From: Anaerolineales bacterium | GTDB lineage: Bacteria; Chloroflexota; Anaerolineae; Anaerolineales; Villigracilaceae | NCBI GenBank assembly: GCA_026928255.1 | Contig: JAIXKJ010000001.1 | Coordinates: forward strand, 372,001 to 436,000 | Length of the DNA: 64,000 nt | Reading direction: 5' to 3' | In this document: one piece after another, positions 34,167 to 45,049 of the stretch | Numbering within the stretch: position 1 is the first letter of the stretch | How the letters are laid out: the number at the start of each line of letters is the position of its first letter | Made by a program: the position numbers and the translations under genes | The notes under the pieces: model-generated | The model's input: only the letters and a program-made list of their open reading frames with translations | Databases searched by the model: none | Told to the model about the DNA's origin: nothing

Positions 34167-35195
34167 TTATTTTGCCCGCATGGTGAATAGCGATTGACGG
34201 TCGAGCAGCGCTTGTCTTGCGCCTTGAAGCGCTTCCGCCGCATTTCGACGGGTGGCGAGCGGCGCGATCATTTTTTCAAATTCGGGGCTGCCAAGCAGTT
34301 TGCGCCAATCGTCGAATCCCATTTTCAACGCTTGCGCTTCGATGTCGCCCGAATCGCCGACTCCGTTAAAGTTAGCGATTGCCGTTCGCAAAGTATAAGC
34401 GGCGACCATCGGCGAGATTTCAGAGTTGGCGGAAATGGCGGCGCTGACCGCTTGCATAATCGTCGAGGCGGTTTGTTGCGTCTCTTCATCTTTGCGGCGG
34501 CGTTGATGGAGAGCCAGCGTTGATTCTGGCGCCCCCCAAACAAGAAATTGCAGAATAACGGCGACGATGGTTGCGGCGAGGGCGATCAATCCGAGCAATC
34601 CGCCCAAAGCGGAATTTACGTTTCCGGCGCTGACAACCCATAAAATAGAAATGGCGGCGTTGCTGATTACGGTTAATATGGTGTAGGCGATCATCCGTTT
34701 GTAGCGCGTCTTAATCCAGTCGCCCACCGAAGCGTCTGTGGCGACGGCGTTGTAGGCGTTGCGCGAAATGATAAAGTGCCAACTCCAAATGACGATTAAC
34801 GAGACGGACAAGCTCGCCGTCAATCTGGAGATTTTGTCGGGAGACGGGCTGATGATGATGCCGTATAAACCGATTGCGCTTAGCATAATGTGCAAAGCGG
34901 TCATTTCTAATACAGGGCTGGGTTTATTGACGTAGAACGTAGAATGTATGAAAGCGATGATAAGGAATCCGCCGGGAATAATCGCGCCGTTTTGGATGAA
35001 AATGCTGATTGGCAGACTTGCCAGCGGACTGCCCGAAAACGCCGGACTGAAAAGCTGTGAAATAAACGAAATGAGAAACAGGGCGCTTAGCCAATAGAGG
35101 TTGATTAGATTATTTCGGCGCGCGGAAATAAAAAGCGAAATGCCGATAATTAACCTTAATACCATGTTGGCAACAAGAAGAACGATGACAACCAT
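34167..35195 (-). CDS. Multi-pass membrane protein of unknown function
   Basis: 342 residues with about seven N-terminal membrane helices (residues 1-225) resembling a histidine-kinase-type sensor membrane module, then a 115-residue cytoplasmic tail beginning with the charged ALHQRRRKDEETQQ. The tail shows no kinase, cyclase or other catalytic motif. AAGGAA lies before the ATG. It is bounded by a terminator and by the D-Ala ligase-like gene upstream on the same strand. I do not recognise a family. Confidence 0.7.
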   Translation of the reverse strand: MVVIVLLVANMVLRLIIGISLFISARRNNLINLYWLSALFLISFISQLFSPAFSGSPLASLPISIFIQNGAIIPGGFLIIAFIHSTFYVNKPSPVLEMTALHIMLSAIGLYGIIISPSPDKISRLTASLSVSLIVIWSWHFIISRNAYNAVATDASVGDWIKTRYKRMIAYTILTVISNAAISILWVVSAGNVNSALGGLLGLIALAATIVAVILQFLVWGAPESTLALHQRRRKDEETQQTASTIMQAVSAAISANSEISPMVAAYTLRTAIANFNGVGDSGDIEAQALKMGFDDWRKLLGSPEFEKMIAPLATRRNAAEALQGARQALLDRQSLFTMRAK

Positions 35196-35284
35196 AACTT
35201 AAAATTCCTTCTAAAAAATAAGATTCCCCATTTTAGCGGTTGTTTATACGAGGCGCAAGGTTTTGAGGTTGTGTTTTTGAAAGG

Positions 35285-36406
35285 TCAGCGCCCTAAACGA
35301 TAGGGGATTTTGACGGGTTCGGGCGGAATTTCTCGCGGTTCGACCATTCCCCAGCGGCTCGCGCCAAGATAGAGAATCTCCAAAATTAAATCTTCGTAGG
35401 GGAGGTTTTCGGCGGCAGATTGCAAGCAGAGGTCGCTGTAATTGGGCGTGATGCCCGGCAACGTGTTGATTTCAATCAAACGCGGATTTCCGTCTTCGTC
35501 CAGACGAATGTCCGTGCGCGAGACGTCCAGCGCGTTGATGATGACGTGCGCTCGAAACGCCAAATGTTTAAGCTTCTTTTCCAGTTCGGGGCTGACGTCC
35601 GCCGGGCAGAAAAAACCCTCTTCGCCGACGGGTCCCACGTCTTTGGATTTGGCTTCGTTGGTGTAAATCCACGAGGCGGTTTTTTCGCCGCTGTCCAACT
35701 CCAAAATGGGGAAGCGGTGAAAGCCGTCCTTTTCATAGAGTTCGGGGCGACGGGCGAAGCGCTTTGCGTCGGCGCGCCCTAAAATGCCGACGGTGAATTC
35801 GCGTCCTGGCAAAAAGTTTTCGACGAGCGCCGGCTGTTTGTAGGTTTGAATTAAATAACGCGCGCGTTCGCGCAACTCCGCCTCCGAGCGGACGAGCGCT
35901 TTTGTGTCCACGCCCATGCCCGTCCCTTCGCGGGCGGGTTTGATGAAGAGCGGAAAGCGCAATTCGGGACGCAGCGATTCTTCGCCCGTTTGAAATTCTT
36001 GAAACGGCGCGACGGGCAAACGGCGGTCGCGCCAGATGCGTTTGGTCAGCGTTTTGTCGAGCGAGATGCCGTTAGCAAGCACCCGCGAGCCGGTGTAGGG
36101 GATGGCGAGCATTTCCAGCAAAGCGGGGACTTGCGCTTCGCGCGCGTCGCCGCCGAGACCTTCGGCGAGGTTGAAGCAAATGTCCGGTTTAACTTCGCGC
36201 AGATTGTAGGGCAGTTCTCTGTCGGCGTGGAGAAAGACCGTTTGATGGCCGTCCGTTTCCAGCGCGGATTGCAGCGCGTAGATCGTTTCGATGCTGTCGT
36301 AATCGGCGAAAGCGTCCGGCGGGACGCCTTCGGGTTTGGTCTGATTCTCGTCTTTGATGTTGGCGAGAATAGCGATTTTCCATTTAGGCGGACGGTTAAT
36401 AATCAT
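35285..36406 (-). CDS. D-alanine--D-alanine ligase-like ATP-grasp enzyme
   Basis: 373 residues. The N-terminal domain has NLAEGLGGDAREAQVPALLE and PYTGSRVLANGISLDK. The ATP-grasp part has FPLFIKPAREGTGMGVD and VENFLPGREFTVGILG, and the metal site RTDIRLDEDGNPRLIEINTL. All are family hallmarks, so an ATP-dependent D-Ala-D-Ala or related dipeptide ligase is expected. The 40-residue C-terminal tail after GITPNYSDL is longer than in classical Ddl. It stands alone, divergent from the ATP synthase genes. Confidence 0.85.
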   Translation of the reverse strand: MIINRPPKWKIAILANIKDENQTKPEGVPPDAFADYDSIETIYALQSALETDGHQTVFLHADRELPYNLREVKPDICFNLAEGLGGDAREAQVPALLEMLAIPYTGSRVLANGISLDKTLTKRIWRDRRLPVAPFQEFQTGEESLRPELRFPLFIKPAREGTGMGVDTKALVRSEAELRERARYLIQTYKQPALVENFLPGREFTVGILGRADAKRFARRPELYEKDGFHRFPILELDSGEKTASWIYTNEAKSKDVGPVGEEGFFCPADVSPELEKKLKHLAFRAHVIINALDVSRTDIRLDEDGNPRLIEINTLPGITPNYSDLCLQSAAENLPYEDLILEILYLGASRWGMVEPREIPPEPVKIPYRLGR

Positions 36407-36503
36407 TGGGCGCGAGTCGCTCCTGTGAACTCTGACGCGAAGTATAGTATAAGTTGCGCGAAAGGCAAGGAAGAAAAAACGGGTTGCGCGCTTTGTCGAA
36501 AAC

Positions 36504-36532
36504 TAGACAATCATCCGCCTTTCAGGTATCAT
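36504..36532 (+). promoter_or_regulatory. Candidate promoter of the atpAGDC operon
   Basis: TAGACA (36504-36509), a 17-bp spacer and TATCAT (36527-36532), about 110 bp before atpA. Each box differs from consensus at one position. Confidence 0.6.
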
Positions 36533-36642
36533 TATGCGGCTTGTGCGCTAATTTACGAAATAGAAAGACCGACTATGCTTGCCCGGATACGACCTGTCCG
36601 GGTTGTTGTACGTAAAAAGATTCTTTGGCGGAGGCTAACCGA

Positions 36643-38301
36643 ATGTCAGACTTGATTAAGCAGATTACAGGAGATCTGCAGAAGCAAATTGAAGGATTTG
36701 CGCCGGAATACAACGTCAGCGAAGAAGGCGTTGTAGCGGAGGCGGGCGACGGCATCGCTCGCGTGCATGGGCTTGCGAACGTAAAAGCGCAAGAACTGGT
36801 GCAATTTGCCAACGGCGTGATCGGCGTCGCGTTTAACTTGGAAAAGGACAACGTCGGCGTGATTGTAATGGGCAATTATGAAGGCATCGCCGAAGGCATG
36901 TCCGTTCGCGGGTTGGGGCGCATCGCGTCCGTGCCGGTGGGCGACGCGATGATCGGGCGCGTGGTTAACGCGCTGGGCGAACCGATTGACGGCAAAGGTT
37001 CGATTGCGACGACGGGCTTCCGTCCCATCGAGCGCATCGCGCCGGGCGTGGTCGAACGTCAGGACGTGGACACGCCCGTTCAAACGGGCATCAAATCCAT
37101 CGACTCGATGATTCCGATTGGGCGCGGTCAGCGCCAGTTAATCATCGGCGACCGTCAAACAGGCAAGACCGCCATCGCCATTGACACAATCATCAATCAA
37201 AAAGGCAAAGGCGTAATTTGTATTTATGTGGCGATTGGGCAAAAGAAAGCCGCCGTCGCCCGCACGCTCGGCATCCTTGAACAACACGGCGCGATGGAAC
37301 ACACCATCATCGTCATGGCTTCCGCCGACGAATCCGCCGCGCTGCAATACATTGCCCCTTACGCGGGCTGCGCCATAGGCGAAGAATTTATGGAAACCGG
37401 GCGCGACGCGCTCATCATTTACGACGACCTTTCCAAACATGCGTGGGCGTACCGCCAAGTCTCTTTGCTTTTGCGCCGCCCGCCCGGACGCGAAGCCTAC
37501 CCTGGCGACGTGTTTTATCTCCACTCTCGATTGCTGGAACGCGCCGCGCGCCTTGCGATTCAATATGTGATTGTGAAAAGCAATTACGATAAAGAACTCG
37601 CCGACGCGACCGACGGCGTGGACGGAAAGACTTATTCTGGCCCGCTCTCGAAACATGACGCGGAAGAAGCCGCCAAAGCGCTGGGCGAGGGACACAAAAT
37701 CGTTCGCGTGAAAGAGACCGGCGGCTCGTTGACGTCTCTGCCGATTATCGAAACTCTGCTCGGCGACGTCTCGGCGTATATTCCGACCAACGTCATTTCC
37801 ATTACCGACGGACAAATTTATTTGGAAAGCAGCCTCTTCAACGCCGGCATTCGCCCGGCGGTTAACGTCGGCATCTCCGTTTCCCGCGTGGGCGGCGACG
37901 CGCAGACCAAAGCCATGAAGCAAGTCGCGGGTCGTCTGCGCCTCGACATGGCGGCGTACCGCGAGTTGGCGGCGTTCGCGTTGATGGCGTCCGACCTCGA
38001 CCAATCTACCCAAAGGCAATTGGGGCGCGGTCAGCGCATTCAAGAAATCCTCAAACAGCCGCAATATCAACCGATGGAATTTGAATATCAAGTCATCGTC
38101 ATTTTTGCGGGAACGAACGGTTTCGCCGACAAAGTTCCGCTGGAAAAAATGGCGCAATGGCAAGGCGATTTGATTCGCTACATGGAAACGTCCTATCCTG
38201 AAATTGGCAAGGACATTGTGGCGAAGAAAACCATCTCTGACGACAACCGCGACGCATTGACGAAAGCCCTCGAAGGCTTCCGCGCGGGCTGGCAAGCCTA
38301 A
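36643..38301 (+). CDS. atpA: F1 ATP synthase subunit alpha
   Basis: 552 residues from the ATG at 36643 with GGAGG 8 nt upstream; an in-frame TTG 18 nt earlier would include the ribosome site itself. It has the nucleotide-binding loop [22 protein letters not shown] and the [11 protein letters not shown] segment with the arginine finger region. It binds regulatory ATP in the alpha3beta3 ring. Unlike the usual operon, no delta or Fo genes precede it. The sequence is longer than the usual 500 residues, mainly through a middle insertion around [15 protein letters not shown]. Confidence 0.97.
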   Translation: MSDLIKQITGDLQKQIEGFAPEYNVSEEGVVAEAGDGIARVHGLANVKAQELVQFANGVIGVAFNLEKDNVGVIVMGNYEGIAEGMSVRGLGRIASVPVGDAMIGRVVNALGEPIDGKGSIATTGFRPIERIAPGVVERQDVDTPVQTGIKSIDSMIPIGRGQRQLIIGDRQTGKTAIAIDTIINQKGKGVICIYVAIGQKKAAVARTLGILEQHGAMEHTIIVMASADESAALQYIAPYAGCAIGEEFMETGRDALIIYDDLSKHAWAYRQVSLLLRRPPGREAYPGDVFYLHSRLLERAARLAIQYVIVKSNYDKELADATDGVDGKTYSGPLSKHDAEEAAKALGEGHKIVRVKETGGSLTSLPIIETLLGDVSAYIPTNVISITDGQIYLESSLFNAGIRPAVNVGISVSRVGGDAQTKAMKQVAGRLRLDMAAYRELAAFALMASDLDQSTQRQLGRGQRIQEILKQPQYQPMEFEYQVIVIFAGTNGFADKVPLEKMAQWQGDLIRYMETSYPEIGKDIVAKKTISDDNRDALTKALEGFRAGWQA

Positions 38302-38327
38302 CTCGTCAAAAGGAAAAGGACTGACTT

Positions 38328-39212
38328 ATGGCTTCAGCTCGTGAAATGCGCTTGCGAATTAAGAGCGTCAAAAACATTTCACAAGTAACGCGCGCGTTGG
38401 AAACCGTCAGCGCCAGCAAAGTTCGCAAAGCGATCAATGCGGTAACGGCAACGCGCTCTTACGCGACAAAAGCGTGGCAAGTGTTGCGCCACGTCGCCGA
38501 GCAGCCCGGACGCGATTCTCTGCATCCGCTGCTCGTAAAACGCGCCAACGCCAAGAACGCGCTGGTCGTGGTTGTTACCGGCGACCGCGGACTGGCAGGC
38601 GCGTACAACTCGAATGTGATTCGTTTTACCGCTCAAAAATTTGACAACTATTCCGTTCCCGTAAAATATATCGCGGTCGGGCGCAAAGGCAGAGATTTGC
38701 TTTATCGCCGCCGCAAAGACGTCATCGCCGAATTTAGCGCCTTGCCCGCCGCGCCCTCCTTTATGGACGTTTCCGCTATCGGGCGGCTGGCAGTGCAAGA
38801 ATACAACAGCGGCGCGGTGGACGAAGTCTTTTTGGTGTACACCGACTTTATCAGCATGGCGCGACAAATGACGACGGTCAAAAAACTGCTTCCGCTGGAA
38901 TTGGAAGAAGGCGGGTTGGTCGAAGCCGTCGAACATAAGGCGACCGCCGCCGCTTACGAATACGAACCCGATCAGCGCGAAATTTTGGACGAAATTATTC
39001 CGCGCTTCACCGCCCTGCAAGTGTATCAAGCGATTCTCGAATCGCTGGCAAGCGAACACGCGGCGCGGATGATCGCCATGCGAAACGCAACCGACAACGC
39101 GAAAGAACTTGTCAACGCGCTGCTGCTTGCGTACAACAAAGTTCGTCAACAGACGATTACAAACGACATTTTAGACATTGTCGGCGGCGCGGAAGCGCTT
39201 GCCGCGAAATAA
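38328..39212 (+). CDS. atpG: F1 ATP synthase subunit gamma
   Basis: 294 residues, full length. The N-terminal rotor helix reads MASAREMRLRIKSVKNISQV and the C-terminal helix has ARMIAMRNATDNAKELV, the two coiled-coil strands of the central shaft; VVVTGDRGLAGAYN is a family motif between them. It lies 26 nt after atpA, and an AAGGAAAAGG site precedes the ATG. Confidence 0.97.
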   Translation: MASAREMRLRIKSVKNISQVTRALETVSASKVRKAINAVTATRSYATKAWQVLRHVAEQPGRDSLHPLLVKRANAKNALVVVVTGDRGLAGAYNSNVIRFTAQKFDNYSVPVKYIAVGRKGRDLLYRRRKDVIAEFSALPAAPSFMDVSAIGRLAVQEYNSGAVDEVFLVYTDFISMARQMTTVKKLLPLELEEGGLVEAVEHKATAAAYEYEPDQREILDEIIPRFTALQVYQAILESLASEHAARMIAMRNATDNAKELVNALLLAYNKVRQQTITNDILDIVGGAEALAAK

Positions 39213-40628
<1,416 letters not shown>

Positions 40629-40643
40629 CCGAACGAACCGCAG

Positions 40644-40674
40644 ATTACGGATTGCGAACCCCGCAATCCGTAAT
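40644..40674 (+). repeat. 13-bp hairpin between atpD and atpC
   Basis: ATTACGGATTGCG-AACCC-CGCAATCCGTAAT is a perfect inverted repeat 15 nt after the atpD stop with no T-run. It could be a REP-like element or set the beta-to-epsilon ratio by processing or partial attenuation. Confidence 0.7.
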
Positions 40675-40694
40675 TCATGCCATAGGGAAATTCC

Positions 40695-41135
40695 ATGACT
40701 ATTCGTTGCGAAATCGTATCTCAAGACCGCACCGTATTCGACGGCGATGTGGACATCGTCCTCATCCCCGGCGCGGCGGGAGAAATGGGCGTTTTGCCCA
40801 AACACGCGCCCGTGCTGACGACGCTCAAGTATGGCTTCGTCCGCGTGCGCGTTGGCGGCAAGGAAGAAATCTTCGCCGTCGCCGGCGGAATTGCCGAAGT
40901 GCAGCCCGACATCGTTACCATCTTGGCGGACGCCGCCGAAAACGTGCAAGAGATTGACGAAGCCCGCGCCGCCGACGCGCGCAAACGCGCGGAGGAAATC
41001 CTCAAAAAAGGCGCGCCGCAAAACCCCGACGCCTACCTGGCGATGGAAGCCGCCTTGCGTCGCTCCAACCTGCGCCTCGACGCCGTCCGCCGCTACCGCA
41101 AGGGCGGCTCGCAGATTCACATCTCGGAGAATTGA
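40695..41135 (+). CDS. atpC: F1 ATP synthase subunit epsilon
   Basis: 146 residues: the N-terminal beta barrel (VSQDRTVFDGDVDIVLIPG, GEMGVLPKHAPVLTTL) and the two C-terminal helices (RADARKRAEEIL region) typical of bacterial epsilon, which can inhibit rotation. AGGGAAA precedes the ATG. It is the last F1 gene, with mreB-like 6 nt downstream. Confidence 0.95.
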   Translation: MTIRCEIVSQDRTVFDGDVDIVLIPGAAGEMGVLPKHAPVLTTLKYGFVRVRVGGKEEIFAVAGGIAEVQPDIVTILADAAENVQEIDEARAADARKRAEEILKKGAPQNPDAYLAMEAALRRSNLRLDAVRRYRKGGSQIHISEN

Positions 41136-41141
41136 TTCCTC

Positions 41142-42152
41142 GTGTTCTCCATGTTCTCCAAAGACCTAGGCATCGACCTAGGAACGATGTTTACGCGCCT
41201 CGCGGACAACAACGTCGTTTTATTAGAAGAGCCGACTATCGTCGCCATTGAAGTTGAAAATCAAAAAATGGTGGCGGCGGGCGTCGAAGCCCGCGATATG
41301 TACGGCAAAGTTCCGGAGAGCATCGAAGTCGCCCGTCCGTTGCGAAACGGCGTCATCGCCGATTATGAAATCACCGAAACGCTGTTGGCGTATTTGCTTC
41401 AACGCGCCAGCGGCTCGATGCGGATATTTCGCCCGCGCACGATTATCACCGTCCCTTACGGCGTAACCAGCGTGGAACGCCGCGCCGTCTTTGAGGCGGT
41501 AATGGAAGCGGGCAGCCGCGAATCGCATTTAATTCAACAAACGTTGGCGGCGGCAATCGGCATTGACCTGCCGATTAATTCGCCTTCGGGAAACATGATC
41601 ATCAGCCTCGGCGGCGGATGCACCGAAGCGGCAGTTGTGGCGATGTACGGCATCGTCTCCGCCGAAACGCTGCGCTTAGGCGGCATGGATTTGGACGAAT
41701 CCATTATCAACTATGTGCGCCATAAATACGGCGTCATCATCGGCGGGCAAACTGCCGAACAGTTGAAAATTCGCATCGGCGCGGCGGTGCCGCAAGATAT
41801 TGAAAACAGCATGGAAGTGCAGGGGCAGGATCAAGTCAGCGGGTTGCCGCGCCCAGTTACGCTGACGACTGGCGAAATTGTCGAAGCCTTGCAAGAGCCG
41901 TTGAAACAAATTGTCGAATCGGGGCGCAAGGTGTTGGAGAAAACTCCGCCCGAATTGGTCTCCGATATTATTGATCGCGGCGTGGCGTTGTGCGGCGGCG
42001 GCGCGTTGTTGCGTGGCGTAGATAAATTGCTGACCAAGTCGCTCGGCATCCCCGCTTATTTAGTGGACAACCCGCTGACTTGCGTGGCGCAAGGCGCGTC
42101 TAAAGCCTTCGGCATGTTGAACGTCATCCGCCGAAATTTGCCCCAAGCGTAA
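41142..42152 (+). CDS. MreB-like actin homologue, divergent
   Basis: 336 residues from a GTG at 41142 (GGAGA 11 nt upstream); an ATG at 41151 is the alternative. MreB landmarks: LGIDLGT, EEPTIVAIE, RPLRNGVIADYEITE, TVPYGVTSVERRAVFEA, GGMDLDESI and LCGGGALLRG. Phosphate loop 1 reads GTMFTRLAD instead of the usual GTANT, and phosphate loop 2 reads SLGGGCTE, where the usual metal-contacting Asp is Ser. ATP hydrolysis may therefore be altered. It is cotranscribed with the F1 genes and converges on rex with a 2-nt gap. Confidence 0.85.
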   Translation: MFSMFSKDLGIDLGTMFTRLADNNVVLLEEPTIVAIEVENQKMVAAGVEARDMYGKVPESIEVARPLRNGVIADYEITETLLAYLLQRASGSMRIFRPRTIITVPYGVTSVERRAVFEAVMEAGSRESHLIQQTLAAAIGIDLPINSPSGNMIISLGGGCTEAAVVAMYGIVSAETLRLGGMDLDESIINYVRHKYGVIIGGQTAEQLKIRIGAAVPQDIENSMEVQGQDQVSGLPRPVTLTTGEIVEALQEPLKQIVESGRKVLEKTPPELVSDIIDRGVALCGGGALLRGVDKLLTKSLGIPAYLVDNPLTCVAQGASKAFGMLNVIRRNLPQA

Positions 42153-42154
42153 AA

Positions 42155-42772
42155 TTACAAATAATAAGTCATTCGTTGCAGGTGAATGGCAGGGTCAATA
42201 TATTGAATTTTGACGTTAGGCGGCGTGGCAATGCTGACCGGCGCGTAGTTGAGCAAAGCGCGCACGCCCGCTTCGATGAGTTCGTCCGCGACGATTTGCG
42301 CGGCGGAGGCGGGCAAAGTGAGAATGGCGATTTTTATTCCCGACTCCTTAACATATTCGATTAGGTTGTCCGAATCTTCAATAACGTAATCGCCGATGGT
42401 TTGTCCGATTTTTTCTTGATTGTTGTCGAAAATCGCCACGATGTTAAATCCGCGATTGATAAGCCCTTGATAATTTGCCAGCGCGTGTCCCATATCCCCC
42501 GCGCCGACGACAATCACATCCCAGATGCGGTTGACCTTAAGAATTTCGCGCAACCTGTCCATCAAATAATCAATTGAATAACCGGTGCCTTGTTTGCCGA
42601 ACTCGCCAAATTGAGAGACATCTTTGCGAATTTGCGCGGCGGAAATTCCCACCTTTTCGCCCAACTCTTGAGACGACGTAGTTTTCAAGCCAGCGTCCGC
42701 CATGCGTTGAAGCGCTCGCAAATAGACCGGAAGCCTGGCGGTGATAATGTCGGGTACTTTTTTCACGTCCAT
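42155..42772 (-). CDS. rex: Redox-sensing transcriptional repressor Rex
   Basis: 205 residues: an N-terminal winged helix (YLRALQRM, TSSQELGEKVGISAAQIRKD, SQFGEFGKQGTGY) and a Rossmann domain (VVGAGDMGHALANY, FDNNQEKIG, LTLPASAAQ). Rex senses the NADH/NAD+ ratio and represses respiratory and fermentative genes. The recognition helix and NADH-binding glycines are intact. A possible Rex site lies upstream at 42826-42843. Confidence 0.95.
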   Translation of the reverse strand: MDVKKVPDIITARLPVYLRALQRMADAGLKTTSSQELGEKVGISAAQIRKDVSQFGEFGKQGTGYSIDYLMDRLREILKVNRIWDVIVVGAGDMGHALANYQGLINRGFNIVAIFDNNQEKIGQTIGDYVIEDSDNLIEYVKESGIKIAILTLPASAAQIVADELIEAGVRALLNYAPVSIATPPNVKIQYIDPAIHLQRMTYYL

Positions 42773-42825
42773 AGATGCCCTCGTTTGATTAGGATAAAGA
42801 TTAACTATACCAAAAAAACTCCTTT

Positions 42826-42843
42826 TTGTGCAATTAAGTACAA
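42826..42843. promoter_or_regulatory. Rex-operator-like site upstream of rex
   Basis: TTGTGCAATTAAGTACAA is an imperfect palindrome with TTGT/ACAA ends, resembling the Rex consensus (TTGTGAA, 4-nt gap, TTCACAA), 54 bp before the rex start. Autoregulation is inferred. Confidence 0.4.
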
Positions 42844-42850
42844 GCGGCTT

Positions 42851-43891
42851 TCACGGAATTATTTTTATACGCAATTCATATTGGAAGGCGGAAAAACTGT
42901 CGGCGGGAAAAATTGAGACGCGCAAATCATAGTCTAATTTGGGGAGGAGCGAAATGACGCGCGTCTCTCCGCAACGAAGCGAAGGCTCGGCGGCAATTTG
43001 ATTGAGGAATAAGTCCGCTTGCAGGGCGGGAGAATCGCATAAAATTTGAATAGAAATTTTTTCGGCGTCGGCAGAAAAATGCGCCCAATCTTCGTCGTCG
43101 TTTGGCGTTGAAAGTTTGCCTTGAAGTTGGACGGCGCGAATCTCGTTGGGAGACAGCGTAAACCTCGCCAGCGGCGCGACGATAGAATCGCCGTCAGCGA
43201 AGGGCGGCGGCGCGTTCGCCGCGACGGATTGCGTCGGCGGTTTTGCGCCAAAGAGGGGAAGCGATTCTACATTTTGAATTTGAATATAGTCCGCCGAAAC
43301 CCAGCCGACGCCGTCGGCGGCGGGCGGGTAGGCGATTTGAATCCACGTTGCGGACGAATTTTTTGCCAGCACAGACATAACGTCGTTTGGGTTGAGCAAG
43401 CCGAGCGAAGCAAAATCTTGATCCGCGCCGTCGCGCACGTTGACTCCGCGTAAAATCACGCCGCGCGCGGAGTCGTCCGCGATGACGGGCGCTTGGGCTT
43501 TTGCGTCGGACAACTGAACATACTCCGCGTATATCCAGCCGACGCTGTCGTTGAAGAGGATTTGATACCACAGTCCGCTTGAGTCTTTGCCGATAATTTG
43601 AACGGCGCTGAAAGCGGGCAAAACGCCCAACGAGGCGCTGGCGGTAAACGTGTCTGCGCGGACGTTAAGCTCGGAGGTTGTGATTCCGTCAACGGGAGAG
43701 AGAGTCGGCGCGGAGGTCGGTTGCGGCGCAGGCGGCGGCGTAGGGGCGACGTCTGCGATGAGGGTTGGCGCGGCAGGCAACGTGGCGGTGATGAATTCGG
43801 GCGCAGAAATCGTCGTCGGCGGGGAAGGGGCGGCGGCGCATCCGACAATCAAAGAAGCGCCTAAAAAGACAATCAGGCTTTTATAATTCAC
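42851..43891 (-). CDS. Lipoprotein with two SH3 domains
   Basis: 346 residues from a GTG at 43891. Lipobox LIVGC (about residues 14-18), a Pro/Ala/Thr-rich linker, SH3 domain 1 (about 68-128; LNVRADTFTASASLGVLPA, GWIYAEYVQL), SH3 domain 2 (about 145-207; VNVRDGADQDFASLGLL, GWVSADYIQI) and a C-terminal beta-rich domain (about 235-346) like the pre-peptidase C-terminal domain. It should be outer-face anchored. The function of the C-terminal domain here is unknown. Confidence 0.78.
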   Translation of the reverse strand: MNYKSLIVFLGASLIVGCAAAPSPPTTISAPEFITATLPAAPTLIADVAPTPPPAPQPTSAPTLSPVDGITTSELNVRADTFTASASLGVLPAFSAVQIIGKDSSGLWYQILFNDSVGWIYAEYVQLSDAKAQAPVIADDSARGVILRGVNVRDGADQDFASLGLLNPNDVMSVLAKNSSATWIQIAYPPAADGVGWVSADYIQIQNVESLPLFGAKPPTQSVAANAPPPFADGDSIVAPLARFTLSPNEIRAVQLQGKLSTPNDDEDWAHFSADAEKISIQILCDSPALQADLFLNQIAAEPSLRCGETRVISLLPKLDYDLRVSIFPADSFSAFQYELRIKIIP

Positions 43892-43920
43892 GCCGTCATT
43901 TTATCGCGTTTTGAAAATCA

Positions 43921-43946
43921 AAAACCATCCGCGTTGACGGATGGTT
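43921..43946 (-). terminator. Intrinsic terminator of tRNA-Arg
   Basis: Stem AAACCATCCG/CGGATGGTTT with a 6-nt loop, directly past the tRNA 3' end; on the minus strand it is followed by a T-run. Confidence 0.88.
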
Positions 43947-43947
43947 T

Positions 43948-44019
43948 GTACCCCCGCGCAGACTCGAACTGCGCTCTTCAGCTCCGGAGGCTGACGCTCT
44001 GTCCACTGAGCTACGGGGG
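43948..44019 (-). tRNA. tRNA-Arg (CCG)
   Basis: 72 nt, full cloverleaf on the minus strand: acceptor GCCCCCG/CGGGGGT, D arm GCTC/GAGC, anticodon arm TCAGC-CTCCGGA-GCTGA giving anticodon CCG, T arm CGCAG-TTCGAGT-CTGCG, discriminator A. CCA is not encoded. Confidence 0.95.
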
Positions 44020-44050
44020 CGAGAGCGAAGCGAATTTTACCATAAGCGAA

Positions 44051-45028
44051 TTAGACCGCCGCTTTGGGCGCGTCTTCGGCGATGGCGGCGCGCAGATTTT
44101 GGATGATGGCTGTATTTCCGCGCTCTTCGCCGAATTTTTCTAATTGTTCTTTTTTATGCGCCAACTCGCCTAAATTTTGATAAAAGCGATTGGTGGCGCG
44201 ATAGGTCCCGCCGCTTATGGCGGACAAACGCGCGCTAAATTGGAAGAACGAAACCGCCGTGTCGTATTGCGCGTCGCTGATTAAGTCGCTGGCGACTTCG
44301 GCAATCAAATGTTTTTTGAGCAACCCTTGCTCGCGGCGAATCAGCCAGATGACGAAGCCTAAGAAAATTAGCCAGCCTGTCCATTCAATTAACACGATGA
44401 GAGCCAAACTGCCGAGTCCGCTGGCGAAGAGCAGCGACGTGTTGTGAAACGAGTGAGCGAAGACGGCGAGAATATAGCCGACGACGGGCGCGATGATTTT
44501 GACAATCGGGTTTTTGTTGGTTCGCGCAACGGCAAAACCTAACCCGGTGAAAGCGGTGTAGAAGGCGTGTCCCCAGGCGAAGACTCCTACGCGCAAGGCA
44601 AAAAGGACTAATGCGCCTCCCGCGCCGCCTTCGTCGTACGCGCTGAGAAAATAAAAGACATTTTCGGTGGCGGCAAAACCGAAGCCGACAATGCCGCCGT
44701 AGATAGCGCCATCGAGCAGCGAATCAAACTCGTTGCGGAAGATGAAGAAAATTAGCAGGACGGCGAGCCCCTTCATAAACTCTTCCACAATCGGCGCAGT
44801 GATCGAACCGCCCGCAATGTCTTCTAAGGTCGCGTCGTGCAAGACCGCGCCAAATCCGACTTGAAAGATTAAAGAGAAAATTAACGCGCCGATGATGGCG
44901 AAAAATCCGCCCCAGAAAAAAGCGGCGAAGAGCAGCCAGCGCGGTTCTTTTTCGTAACGGTCAATCCAATAGAGAAACCATGAAAAGAAAAACGCGGGGA
45001 CAAAAGCCAAAAGAATGATGAAAAGCAT
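44051..45028 (-). CDS. PrsW-family intramembrane metalloprotease
   Basis: 325 residues with about eight membrane helices. The putative catalytic motifs are VEEFMKG (Glu82, Glu83, Lys86), GFAATENVFYF, GHAFYTAFTG and HSFHN, the conserved Glu/His/Asn set of the PrsW group (related to the CPBP proteases). The C-terminal 80 residues are a soluble helical tail. PrsW in Bacillus cleaves an anti-sigma factor; no such target is adjacent here. GGAGG lies 9 nt before the ATG. Confidence 0.88.
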   Translation of the reverse strand: MLFIILLAFVPAFFFSWFLYWIDRYEKEPRWLLFAAFFWGGFFAIIGALIFSLIFQVGFGAVLHDATLEDIAGGSITAPIVEEFMKGLAVLLIFFIFRNEFDSLLDGAIYGGIVGFGFAATENVFYFLSAYDEGGAGGALVLFALRVGVFAWGHAFYTAFTGLGFAVARTNKNPIVKIIAPVVGYILAVFAHSFHNTSLLFASGLGSLALIVLIEWTGWLIFLGFVIWLIRREQGLLKKHLIAEVASDLISDAQYDTAVSFFQFSARLSAISGGTYRATNRFYQNLGELAHKKEQLEKFGEERGNTAIIQNLRAAIAEDAPKAAV

Positions 45029-45049
45029 GTGCGGTTTCCTCCAAAAAAA

